A stretch of 7,469 bases of DNA from JANNOG01 sp964516515 (GTDB lineage Bacteria; Actinomycetota; Actinomycetes; Actinomycetales; JBBAYJ01). Both the position numbers and the translations under genes were made by a program. The DNA lies in the NCBI GenBank assembly GCA_964516515.1, contig CAZEYA010000185.1, forward strand, positions 1 through 7,469, in the 5' to 3' direction. The notes under the pieces are model-generated. The model was not told the origin of the DNA and made no database searches. It saw only the letters and a program-made list of their open reading frames with translations. Below are positions 1 to 5,891 of the stretch, piece by piece (the stretch's first letter is position 1; every line of letters begins with the position of its first letter).

Positions 1-1
1 C

Positions 2-667
2 CAGGCGCTGGAGCTCACCGGGCTGATGCGGCCGTTCGACCTCGAAGTGTGGTTCGGCGAGCGGATCGGCGTCCTCGGCGCCAACGGGTCGGGGAAGTCG
101 CACTTCCTGCGGCTGCTCGCCGCTGGTGGCAGCGACCCCGAGGCCGAGCACCGGCCGGTCGACGAGTCGCCGGTCGCGCCCGTCGCCCATGTGGGACGCG
201 CGCGGCTGGGCGCCCGGGTGCGGCCCGGCTGGTTCGCGCAGACTCATGTCCACCCGGAGCTGGCGGGCCGAACGCTGCTCGACGTGCTTCACCGGGGGAC
301 CGACCATCGCGACGGCCTGCCTCGCGAACCAGCGAGCCGGGTGCTGGACCGCTATGGCCTGGCTCATGCCGCGGAGCAGTCGTTCGACTCGCTGTCCGGT
401 GGCCAGCAGGCCCGGTTCCAGATCCTGCTGTTGGAACTGTCCGGCGCCACCTTGCTGCTGCTGGACGAGCCGACCGACAACCTCGACCTGGCATCCGCGG
501 AGGCTCTGGAATCGGCGCTCGGCACCTTCGAGGGCACCGTGATTGTGGTAACCCACGACCGCTGGTTCGCCCGGTCACTGGACCGCTTCGTCGTCTTCGG
601 CGCCGACGGCCGGGTCTATGAGTCCGACGACCCGGTCTGGGACGAGGCCCGCGTCACCTCTCGCTGA
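2..667 (+). CDS. ABC-F family ATPase, C-terminal ATPase domain (5' partial)
   Basis: The reading frame is open from base 2 and ends at TGA 665-667, so only the second nucleotide-binding domain of a two-domain ABC-F protein is present. Visible in order are Walker A GANGSGKS (about base 80), signature LSGGQQ (about 392), Walker B with LLLLDEPTDNLDL (about 450-490), and the switch histidine in VVTHDRW (about 545-565). No membrane segments are seen. ABC-F proteins are soluble ATPases that bind the ribosomal E site and either tune translation or protect against ribosome-targeting antibiotics; which of these applies cannot be told here. The ATG at 26 is internal, because homologous sequence continues upstream. 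The last 48 coding bases lie in a 71-bp repeat copied at 1551-1621, and the last 93 bases overlap the convergent vapC frame. Family assignment is firm; specific role is open. Confidence 0.93.
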   Translation, partial: QALELTGLMRPFDLEVWFGERIGVLGANGSGKSHFLRLLAAGGSDPEAEHRPVDESPVAPVAHVGRARLGARVRPGWFAQTHVHPELAGRTLLDVLHRGTDHRDGLPREPASRVLDRYGLAHAAEQSFDSLSGGQQARFQILLLELSGATLLLLDEPTDNLDLASAEALESALGTFEGTVIVVTHDRWFARSLDRFVVFGADGRVYESDDPVWDEARVTSR

Positions 668-1207
668 GCGCGCGACCCGGTGCGCCCGGGCGCTCGACGG
701 TGACCGGCCACATGGCCTCATGAGTCGTCTCCAGCTGGTGGGGCTGGTCCCGCCACCGCAACTGCCATCCGCACGATCGCGAACCAATGCCTGAAGTGGA
801 TCGGCAACGTGCAGGCCGCAGCGGGACGCGGCGACACAGAGGGCGCGGTCGGCGCTGGTCAGGACATCGGCCCCAATGCTGAGGGCCGCAGCCAGGTGAA
901 CGGCGTTGTAGCCGCGCAGGGCTTGCGCCTTGGCCAGGACCGCGGCCTGGTCGACCAGTTCGGACGTGACCGCGACGATCGACATCTGCGTGAGCAGGCC
1001 CCGGCAGGTGACCAGCAAGTGCTCGGCCTGCTCACCAGTGATCCGACCGCAACGCTCACCGGCTGCCAGCGTTGCGGCCCCCTCTACGGCGGTGAGCACG
1101 ACCGTCGCAAGCCGATCGGAGGCATCCCACACCTCTCGTGCCCGGTCCGAGCCGGGCTCGGCGACCAGTAGCTTGATCAGCGTCGAGGTGTCGACGTAGG
1201 TGATCAA
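575..1207 (-). CDS. vapC: VapC-like PIN-domain toxin with atypical C-terminal tail
   Basis: The N-terminal ~140 residues form a PIN domain, the fold of VapC ribonucleases that cleave tRNA, rRNA or mRNA using Mg2+ held by acidic residues. Seen are D6 in YVDTS, E42, and D120 in LTSADRAL. The third usual acidic position, in the motif normally written YDAVHLA, is N101 here (YNAVHLA, codon AAC). The start is TTG at 1207; its first three bases plus the next base form TTGA shared with the vapB stop, so the two are translationally coupled. The protein is 210 aa against roughly 130-140 for the family. Residues from about 141 onward look unlike PIN sequence, are rich in Arg, Ser and Gly, and are partly read from the antisense strand of the ABC-F 3' end. 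This tail probably arose by loss of the original stop or a frameshift near base 780. PIN assignment is strong; toxicity is uncertain. Confidence 0.85.
   Translation of the reverse strand: MITYVDTSTLIKLLVAEPGSDRAREVWDASDRLATVVLTAVEGAATLAAGERCGRITGEQAEHLLVTCRGLLTQMSIVAVTSELVDQAAVLAKAQALRGYNAVHLAAALSIGADVLTSADRALCVAASRCGLHVADPLQALVRDRADGSCGGGTSPTSWRRLMRPCGRSPSSARAHRVARSARGDAGLVPDRVVGLIDPAVGAEDDEAVQ
620..690 (+). repeat. 71-bp direct repeat, copy 1 (ABC-F 3' end)
   Basis: This copy holds the last 15 sense codons of the ABC-F gene, its TGA stop, and 23 bases beyond. It matches 1551-1621 at 65 of 71 positions with no gaps; differences are at 638, 643, 662, 665, 674 and 681. The start-to-start distance is 931 bp. 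On the minus strand it also encodes part of the VapC tail. Copy 1 is taken as the original because here it completes an intact gene. Confidence 0.9.
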
Positions 1208-1473
1208 CTACGCTGGCCGGCGACCAGGTCGCTGATCGTCCCGGCCGTGACGGTGGGTTCCGGCAGTGGTGTCCGGGGGGAAACCGGCGCCCGGACGACG
1301 CCTCGGGCGAGCAGGGCGGCAAGGTGCTCCTCCACGGCTGAGAGTCGAGCCAATCTCGCTACGGGCCGGCCCCGATCCGTGATGACGATGTCGTGTCCCG
1401 CCCGCGCCTCGTCCACGTACCGACTGAGGTTGTTCTTCAGTTCTCTGATGCCGACGGTTGTGGCCACAATCAT
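1204..1473 (-). CDS. vapB: Phd/YefM-type antitoxin (VapB partner of VapC)
   Basis: This 89-aa protein has the typical Phd/YefM N-terminus: TVGIRELKNNLSRYVDEARAG, then IVITDRGRPVARL, which forms the DNA-binding and dimerisation domain in this family. The C-terminal part after about residue 50 is proline- and threonine-rich and should be the flexible toxin-binding segment. It is upstream of vapC and overlaps it by 4 nt (1204-1207). The complex is expected to neutralise the toxin and repress its own promoter. The ATG at 1473 has no recognisable ribosome binding site but has a -10-like hexamer six bases upstream, suggesting a leaderless transcript. A few codons further in, a GTG (VGIRELK) would be an alternative start. 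The gene name is by family and partner; Phd-like antitoxins paired with PIN toxins are often called VapB. Confidence 0.88.
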   Translation of the reverse strand: MIVATTVGIRELKNNLSRYVDEARAGHDIVITDRGRPVARLARLSAVEEHLAALLARGVVRAPVSPRTPLPEPTVTAGTISDLVAGQRS

Positions 1474-1479
1474 GCTGTC

Positions 1480-1485
1480 AGTGTA
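1480..1485 (-). promoter_or_regulatory. Candidate -10 element for leaderless vapBC mRNA
   Basis: On the minus strand TACACT lies here, matching TATAAT at four of six positions including the key TA and final T. Only six bases separate it from the vapB ATG, which would put the transcription start at or next to the start codon. No convincing -35 hexamer is seen at 17 bp (TGCGGA matches three of six). Leaderless transcripts are common in Actinomycetota. This is inference from spacing. Confidence 0.4.
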
Positions 1486-1550
1486 GCCACATCACCGGAC
1501 CCATCCGCACGACTCAGGTGGCCACGCAGCGTGGCTGGACGCCCGGGTGC

Positions 1551-1621
1551 GAGTCCGACGACCCGGTCCGGGAAGAGGCCCGCGTCACCTCTTGCCGAGC
1601 GCGCAACCCGGCGCGCCCGGG
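1551..1621 (+). repeat. 71-bp direct repeat, copy 2 (remnant of ABC-F 3' end)
   Basis: This is the second copy of the ABC-F terminus, lying between vapB and the DUF262 gene. In the ABC-F frame it reads ESDDPVREEARVTS, against ESDDPVWDEARVTS in copy 1, and the stop TGA has become CGA, so it is not a working gene end. Just upstream, from about 1535, a short GACG-CCCGGGT stretch resembles bases 604-615 with a 2-nt gap; further homology upstream is too weak to claim. The repeat could mark an insertion or duplication boundary of the vapBC segment. Confidence 0.88.
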
Positions 1622-1713
1622 TGTGGACGAAGCGAGGCCGGGTGAGCAGCGCAGACATAGACTCCCCGTCGCCGGCCGGGCCATGAGGGTGTGCTCGGGC
1701 GAGCGTGTGCGGC

Positions 1714-1720
1714 GAGGAGG
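1714..1720 (+). promoter_or_regulatory. Ribosome binding site of the DUF262 gene
   Basis: GAGGAGG lies six bases before the ATG at 1727, a near-ideal Shine-Dalgarno sequence. It decides the start against the in-frame GTG at 1691, which would place this purine tract inside the coding region and add 12 residues unlike the family. Confidence 0.8.
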
Positions 1721-1726
1721 TACGGG

Positions 1727-3619
1727 ATGGGATTCCAGCTCGAGCAGAGCACGATCGGTGAGTTGCTGCGCGAGATGGCTGCCGGCTTGATCCAGCTGCC
1801 GGACTTCCAACGGCAGTACCGCTGGGACGACGATCGGATCACCGAGCTGCTGCTGACAGTGATGCGCGGGCACCCGATGGGGGTGATCATGTTCCTGGAG
1901 GCCGGGGGAGAGAACCTGCGCTTCAAACCCAAGCCCATCGAGGGCGTCGACCCCGTTGCCGCACAGCAGCCCCGGCGGCTGCTGCTGGACGGCCAACAGC
2001 GCCTGACATCGCTGTTCCAGTCGCTGACCGGCGAGGGCATGGTCGAGACCGTCGACGGCCGGGGCCAGCCGATGGTGCGGCGCTACTTCATCGACATCGC
2101 CGCGGCGATGACGGTCGGCGACGGGCACCGCGACGTCGTACGGTCGCTGCCCGCCGACGGGGTGGTCCGGCCCTCGTCCGGGCGCGCACAGCCGTTCGAG
2201 GTGGCGACCCCGCATGGACAGTTCGCGGCTGGATTGATGCCGGTCACCGCGCTGTTCGGGCCGGGCGGGGCCGGCTCCTGGCTGAACAAGTGGGCGCGGT
2301 CAGCAGGCCACGACCAGATCGACGAGCGGTTCGACTACGTCGACGCGCTGACCGACCTGCTGGTCACACCGGCGACGGAGTACCTGATCCCGGCGATCCG
2401 GCTGGACGAGGGCACCACCAAGGAGGCGGTCGCGACCGTCTTCGAGAAGGTCAACACGGGCGGCCTGCCGTTGGATGTGTTCGAGCTGCTGACCGCGATG
2501 TTCGCCGGTGACGTGTCGTACTTCCGCCACCACGGCACCGATTTCCGGCTGCTGGACGACTGGAAGCTGACCGAGCAGGTGCTGGCCGGCCATCCCGTCC
2601 TGGCCGGGCTGCGCCGCACCGACTTCCTGCAGGCGGTCACCCTGCTTGGCACGCTGGAGGCCAAGCAGGCTCACCACGGTCCCGGCCGTCCGCCCGCCGT
2701 CTCGGCCCGTCGGGAGGAAATCCTCGATCTCGACCTCGACGCCTACCGCCGCTGGGCGCCCCGGCTGCGCGATGCCTTTGGGTGGGTTGCCGCTTTTCTG
2801 CGTCACGAGCACATCCACACCGCGCAGTTCGTGCCGTACCGCAGCCAGCTGGTGGCACTGGTGGTGCTCTGCGTCGTCCTCGGCGAGCAGTGCGACCGTC
2901 CCGCCGTGCGCGAGCGCATCAGCCAGTGGTTCTGGTGCGGCGTCTTCGGCGAGCTGTACAGCGGGTCGACCGATACCCGCCTCGTCCGCGATGTCGAGGA
3001 GGTGCCGGTCTGGGCGCTGGCCTCGCCCCGCGACGATTTCCGGCCGTCCCACGAGCCGCCGCTGCCGGATACCGTGAAGGGCCGGACCTTCTCACGGGCC
3101 CGCCTGCTGACGCTGCGCAGCCGGCAGTCCGCGGCCTACCGCGGCCTGTGTGCGCTGCTGATGCGATCGGGCCTCGTCGACTGGGCCGAGGGCGTCGACC
3201 AGGCCTCTCAGGGTCGCTCGCCGCTGGACGTCCACCTGGTGTTCAGCCCCGCGTGGTGCAACGCTCACGGCGTCGACGCCGGCCGGCGTGACAGCATCGT
3301 CAACAAAACGCTGCTGTCACCCCGCAGCGTCGCTCTGATCGGCGGTGCGTCGCCGGCCGAGTACCTGTACCGGTTGCAGGACGAGGCTCATGCGAGCCCG
3401 GCGGCCGTGGACGCCGTGGTCGCCAGCCATGCCATCGACCCGGCTGCGCTGCGCTGCGACGACTTCGACGCCTTCTTCGCCGCTCGCGAGGACACCCTGA
3501 TCCGGCTCATCGAGGGTGCCACCGGCAAAGGCGTGACCAGTGAGGACCCCGGCCGCTTCGAGGCCCCCGAGGCCATGGACCGCGAGTCCCCGGACTATCT
3601 GGTCGACGCCCCCGCATAG
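1727..3619 (+). CDS. DUF262 domain protein (GmrSD-related), altered C-terminal nuclease motif
   Basis: A 630-aa soluble protein. Its N-terminal half is a DUF262 (ParB/Srx-like) domain: LPDFQRQYRW at residues 24-33, then LLLDGQQRLTSL at 85-96 with the conserved DGQQR of the NTP-hydrolysing site. FEKVNTGGLPLDVFELL at 239-255 is a second family hallmark. DUF262 proteins include GmrS/GmrD, BrxU and SspE, which restrict modified or invading DNA, and stand-alone members of unknown role. Near the C-terminus is a His-Asn region: DVHLVFSPAWC at 501-511, then SIVNKTLLSPRS and a GGASPAEYL segment. In relatives as I recall them the first piece reads DIHHIFPKxWC. Here HH is HL and the proline is Ser, so the histidine equivalent to that of HxxP (DUF1524/HNH-like) appears lost. 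The gene has its own strong RBS and lies beside vapBC. It overlaps the convergent oxidoreductase by 25 bp. Family is firm; nuclease activity is doubtful. Confidence 0.9.
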   Translation: MGFQLEQSTIGELLREMAAGLIQLPDFQRQYRWDDDRITELLLTVMRGHPMGVIMFLEAGGENLRFKPKPIEGVDPVAAQQPRRLLLDGQQRLTSLFQSLTGEGMVETVDGRGQPMVRRYFIDIAAAMTVGDGHRDVVRSLPADGVVRPSSGRAQPFEVATPHGQFAAGLMPVTALFGPGGAGSWLNKWARSAGHDQIDERFDYVDALTDLLVTPATEYLIPAIRLDEGTTKEAVATVFEKVNTGGLPLDVFELLTAMFAGDVSYFRHHGTDFRLLDDWKLTEQVLAGHPVLAGLRRTDFLQAVTLLGTLEAKQAHHGPGRPPAVSARREEILDLDLDAYRRWAPRLRDAFGWVAAFLRHEHIHTAQFVPYRSQLVALVVLCVVLGEQCDRPAVRERISQWFWCGVFGELYSGSTDTRLVRDVEEVPVWALASPRDDFRPSHEPPLPDTVKGRTFSRARLLTLRSRQSAAYRGLCALLMRSGLVDWAEGVDQASQGRSPLDVHLVFSPAWCNAHGVDAGRRDSIVNKTLLSPRSVALIGGASPAEYLYRLQDEAHASPAAVDAVVASHAIDPAALRCDDFDAFFAAREDTLIRLIEGATGKGVTSEDPGRFEAPEAMDRESPDYLVDAPA

Positions 3620-4503
3620 CCGAGGTAGACCGCGGACATGTCCAGTTCGCCGTGGCCGGCCTCGACGACCCGCAGCTGCTGGGCTCGCAAGGCGTCGATG
3701 AGCGTGGTGTCGACCTGCGCCGCGGCGGCCGCGAGGCTGATCAGGTCGGCGTCCTTGAGCGCACCGTCCAGCGTGAAGGCCGGCGCGAAGTCCCCGGCCA
3801 GCATCGCCTTGCCCTTGACCTGTACGTACGGGGCGTTCATGGCGCCACCGTCGAGGGCGGCCAGGAAGTCCGTCGGGTCGACGCCCAGACCACGCGCAAG
3901 CGCCACCGACTGTGCGATGCCACCGAGCAGAGTGATGACGAAGGCGTTGGTGGCGAGCTTCAGCCGTGAGCCCTGCCCAGCTGCGCCGAGCCGCATCACT
4001 CGCGACGAGATCGCGTCGAGCACGGGCATCACCCGCTCCAGCGCGTCACCCGGCCCGGAGGCCAGCACGACCAGGGTGCCCTGCTCGGCGGGCTGCTTGG
4101 TGCCGAGCACCGGGGCATCGACGTAGGTCAGGCCGACCTCGGCGGCGACCGCGGCCAGCCGGTCGGAGCCCGCGCCGCCGACCGTGCTGGTCTGCACCAA
4201 CACCGCGCCGGGAGAGTACGAGCCCGCACCTTCCCGCAGGGCTGACTCGACACTGTCGGCGTCCCACAGCATCGTGACGACGGCGTCGGCTCCGGCAACA
4301 GCGTCGGGCACGGTGTCGGCCACCTCGATGCCGTCGCCCGCCAGTGCGGCTGCCCGGTCGCGGGTGCGGTTCCAGACCCGGAGCTGGAACCCTGCCTTGG
4401 CGATGTTTCGGGCCATCCCGGCACCCATCGTGCCCGTGCCAAGCAGCGCCACAATGAGGTTCGGGGTGGGGCCGCCGGCAGGTCGGGTGTCGGCTGTCGT
4501 CAT
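3595..4503 (-). CDS. NAD(P)-dependent oxidoreductase, beta-hydroxyacid dehydrogenase family
   Basis: About 302 aa, the usual size for the 3-hydroxyisobutyrate dehydrogenase/glyoxylate reductase (GLYR) family. A Rossmann fold opens with LLGTGTMGAGMARN (residues about 20-33), followed by VWNRT, where the Asn-Arg-Thr at the end of strand two suggests NADP preference as in GLYR-type members. DAPVLGTKQPAEQGTL matches the substrate-binding loop, though the common DAPVSGG is LGT here. The catalytic lysine is in GSRLKLATN (about K182, N186). The C-terminal half is the all-helical dimerisation domain. Expected reaction is reversible oxidation of a short beta-hydroxy or reduction of an aldehyde acid; the substrate cannot be assigned. 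The start is uncertain: ATG 4503 or in-frame GTG 4509, neither with a clear RBS. It is divergent from the tRNA-rpmG run and overlaps the DUF262 gene tail-to-tail. Confidence 0.88.
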   Translation of the reverse strand: MTTADTRPAGGPTPNLIVALLGTGTMGAGMARNIAKAGFQLRVWNRTRDRAAALAGDGIEVADTVPDAVAGADAVVTMLWDADSVESALREGAGSYSPGAVLVQTSTVGGAGSDRLAAVAAEVGLTYVDAPVLGTKQPAEQGTLVVLASGPGDALERVMPVLDAISSRVMRLGAAGQGSRLKLATNAFVITLLGGIAQSVALARGLGVDPTDFLAALDGGAMNAPYVQVKGKAMLAGDFAPAFTLDGALKDADLISLAAAAAQVDTTLIDALRAQQLRVVEAGHGELDMSAVYLGYAGASTR

Positions 4504-4527
4504 GGGCACATCATGACGGGCCCGGTG

Positions 4528-4533
4528 TACGCT
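4528..4533 (+). promoter_or_regulatory. Candidate -10 element upstream of tRNA-Thr
   Basis: TACGCT lies 11 bases before the tRNA 5' end, in the 41-bp gap between the divergent oxidoreductase and the tRNA. It matches TATAAT at three positions. A -35 match at 17 bp (GGCACA, 4505-4510) is poor. Position is the main support. Confidence 0.3.
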
Positions 4534-4544
4534 ACTGCCGCCTC

Positions 4545-4616
4545 GCCCCGATAGCTCAGTGGTAGAGCATCTCCATGGTAAGGAGAAGGTCTAGGGTTCG
4601 AATCCCTATCGGGGCT
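4545..4616 (+). tRNA. thrT: tRNA-Thr (anticodon GGU)
   Basis: A complete 72-nt cloverleaf. The acceptor GCCCCGA pairs fully with TCGGGGC. The D stem is GCTC/GAGC, and the anticodon stem TCTCC/GGAGA encloses loop ATGGTAA, giving anticodon GGT, which reads ACC and ACU. The variable loop is AGGTC, the T arm TAGGG/CCCTA encloses TTCGAAT, and the discriminator base is T. CCA is not encoded, so it must be added enzymatically. It is first in the tRNA-Thr, tRNA-Met, rpmG run. Confidence 0.97.
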
Positions 4617-4660
4617 CGTCCGAGCGTCCGCTCACAGCGGGTGCCCCGGATGCCTGGCCT

Positions 4661-4733
4661 GGCGGTGTAGCTCAGTTGGCAGAGCAAGCGACTCATAATC
4701 GCTGTGTCGCCGGTTCAAGTCCGGCCATCGCTA
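4661..4733 (+). tRNA. metT: tRNA-Met (anticodon CAU, elongator type)
   Basis: A 73-nt cloverleaf. The acceptor GGCGGTG faces CATCGCT, with G-U wobbles at the terminal and fifth pairs. The D stem is GCTC/GAGC, the anticodon stem AGCGA/TCGCT encloses loop CTCATAA (CAT), the variable loop is GTGTC, and the T stem GCCGG/CCGGC encloses TTCAAGT. It lacks the three G-C pairs of the anticodon stem that mark initiator tRNA, so it is an elongator. A tRNA-Ile2 with modified CAU is a less likely alternative. CCA is not encoded. It is 44 bases downstream of tRNA-Thr and probably cotranscribed. Confidence 0.93.
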
Positions 4734-4802
4734 CGCAACGCAAGGAACACCGATCAGCTCGCAGGCGTTGCCCGGCGTGCGACGCACCCACCAGGAGGAA
4801 CC

Positions 4803-4973
4803 GTGGCAGCGAAGAGCGCCGACATCCGCCCCAAGATCACCATGGCGTGTACCGAGTGCAAGGAACGCAACTACATCACCAAGAAGAACCGCCGCAACGA
4901 CCCCGACCGGCTGGAGCTTGCCAAGCATTGCCCGCGCTGCAAGAAGCACACCCCCCATCGCGAGACCCGCTGA
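4803..4973 (+). CDS. rpmG: 50S ribosomal protein L33, zinc-binding form
   Basis: A 56-aa basic protein starting at GTG 4803, preceded by AGGAGG at 4793-4798. The frame is open further upstream, but that would run through the tRNA-Met gene. Residues ITMACTECKERNYITKKNRRN and CPRCKKHTPHRETR are characteristic of bacterial L33. Both CxxC pairs (CTEC and CPRC) are kept, so this is the zinc-ribbon (C+) type. L33 sits near the E site of the large subunit. Where two rpmG copies exist, a C- type copy is usually induced by zinc starvation; this copy looks like the standard one. It is followed by the two dehydratase genes 43 bases on, the same order as rpmG2-hadA-hadB in Mycobacterium. Confidence 0.96.
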   Translation: MAAKSADIRPKITMACTECKERNYITKKNRRNDPDRLELAKHCPRCKKHTPHRETR

Positions 4974-5016
4974 TCTCGTCAGCATCACTATCAGGTAGCA
5001 GACGCAGCAGGCGGCC

Positions 5017-5466
5017 GTGACCGCTGTCGACGGGGGGCTCACCGGGCGGACCTACCCGCCGGGCGAGCCCTTCGTCGTCGGCCGGGAGCAGATCCGGGCC
5101 TTCGCCGTCGCGGTGGGCGCCGACCATCCGTGGCATCACGACGTGGCCGCCGCCCGCGGGGCGGGTTACGCCGACGTGGTGGCGCCGCCGACCTTCGCGG
5201 TCGTCCTCGCGCAGCGCAGCGACGCCCGGCTGATCACCGACCCCGCCGCCGACATCGACTACTCGCGTGTGGTGCACGGCGAGCAGCGGTTCACCCATCA
5301 CCGCCCGATCGTGGCCGGGGACGAACTGGTCGCCAGCCTGCACGTCGACGCCGTCCGCAGCGCGGGCGGGCACGCCATGGTCACCACCCGCAGCGAGATC
5401 ACCACCGTCGGCGGGCACCCCGTCTGCACCGCCGTCTCGCTCATCGTCGTGCGGGGCGAGTCGTGA
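5017..5466 (+). CDS. hadA: MaoC-like (3R)-hydroxyacyl-ACP dehydratase, HadA-type subunit
   Basis: A 149-aa single hot-dog protein with a MaoC N-terminal domain fold (FAS1-dehydratase-like region). Typical segments are REQIRAFAVAVGADHPWHHD, VAPPTFAVVL, and the strand DYSRVVHGEQRFTHHRPIVAGDEL around residues 85-108. In the mycobacterial HadAB complex HadA is the substrate-binding subunit, while HadB holds the catalytic dyad; consistent with this, the full GDxNPxH hydratase motif is absent here. It would dehydrate (3R)-hydroxyacyl-ACP in a type II fatty acid elongation cycle. The start is GTG 5017 with only a weak purine stretch upstream (GCAGGCGG). The TGA stop overlaps the next gene's GTG as GTGA, which argues for coupled 1:1 synthesis. 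The gene symbol is by similarity and synteny. Confidence 0.88.
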   Translation: MTAVDGGLTGRTYPPGEPFVVGREQIRAFAVAVGADHPWHHDVAAARGAGYADVVAPPTFAVVLAQRSDARLITDPAADIDYSRVVHGEQRFTHHRPIVAGDELVASLHVDAVRSAGGHAMVTTRSEITTVGGHPVCTAVSLIVVRGES

Positions 5467-5891
5467 GCGGCCGCCGGGCACTGGCCGACGTCTGGGTTGG
5501 CGAGACCATCGGCGAGTTGCGGGCCGAGGTGGACCGGGCGCGCCTCGTCGCCTATGCCGCCGCTTCCGGCGACCACAATCCGATCCATTGGAACGAGCGG
5601 GTTGCGACGTCCGTGGGGTTGCCCGGCGTCATCGCCCACGGAATGTGGACCATGGGCGCCGCCTCGACGATCCTTACCCGGTGGGCCGGCGACCCGGCGG
5701 CCGTCCTTTCCTACTCGTGCCGCTTCACCAAGCCGGTTCCGGTGCCCGACCCCGGCTCGGCCGAACTGGTCATCACCGGGCGGGTCAGCGCGGTTGACTC
5801 CTCGGCAGGCACCGCCGACCTCGACCTCGACGTCCGGCTGGCGGGCACCACCGTGCTGGGACGTGCCAGGGCCACGGTCAAGCTGTCCTGA
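5463..5891 (+). CDS. hadB: MaoC-like (3R)-hydroxyacyl-ACP dehydratase, HadB-type catalytic subunit
   Basis: This 142-aa protein begins at GTG 5463, overlapping the hadA stop by 4 nt. It carries the hydratase 2 signature ASGDHNPIHWNE, with D37 and H42 as the expected catalytic pair, followed by GVIAHGMWTMG, the usual central helix of MaoC hot-dog proteins. The C-terminal strands include SCRFTKPVPVPDPGSAELVITGRV. The length equals that of mycobacterial HadB (142 aa). It should pair with the upstream subunit to dehydrate 3-hydroxyacyl-ACP. No third subunit gene (hadC) follows. Its TGA abuts the TCA that ends the convergent LacI remnant, forming TGATCA. Longer forms of the frame reaching back to 5130 lie inside hadA and are rejected. 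Confidence 0.92.
   Translation: MSGRRALADVWVGETIGELRAEVDRARLVAYAAASGDHNPIHWNERVATSVGLPGVIAHGMWTMGAASTILTRWAGDPAAVLSYSCRFTKPVPVPDPGSAELVITGRVSAVDSSAGTADLDLDVRLAGTTVLGRARATVKLS

Noticed and set aside
700..735. Short palindrome (GGCCACATGGCC) after the ABC-F gene as a terminator
   Set aside because: Short stem and no T-run on either strand; also lies in the VapC tail frame.
809..1171. Plus-strand frame of 120 codons opposite vapC
   Set aside because: The minus strand encodes a clear PIN domain over the same bases; the plus-strand product has no family features.
1691..1726. Upstream GTG start for the DUF262 gene
   Set aside because: The strong GAGGAGG at 1714-1720 would be inside the coding region; ATG 1727 fits it and the family start.
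1514..2215. Long minus-strand open frame opposite the DUF262 gene start
   Set aside because: Low-complexity Arg/His/Gln-rich product, antisense to a strongly supported gene; a GC-bias artefact.
2300..3052. 250-codon minus-strand frame inside the DUF262 gene
   Set aside because: No recognisable motifs and fully antisense to clear DUF262 coding sequence.
4504..4514. Tiny upstream frame (ATG ATG TGC CCA TGA) overlapping the oxidoreductase ATG on the minus strand
   Set aside because: Four codons with no RBS; likely chance, though the ATGA overlap was noted.
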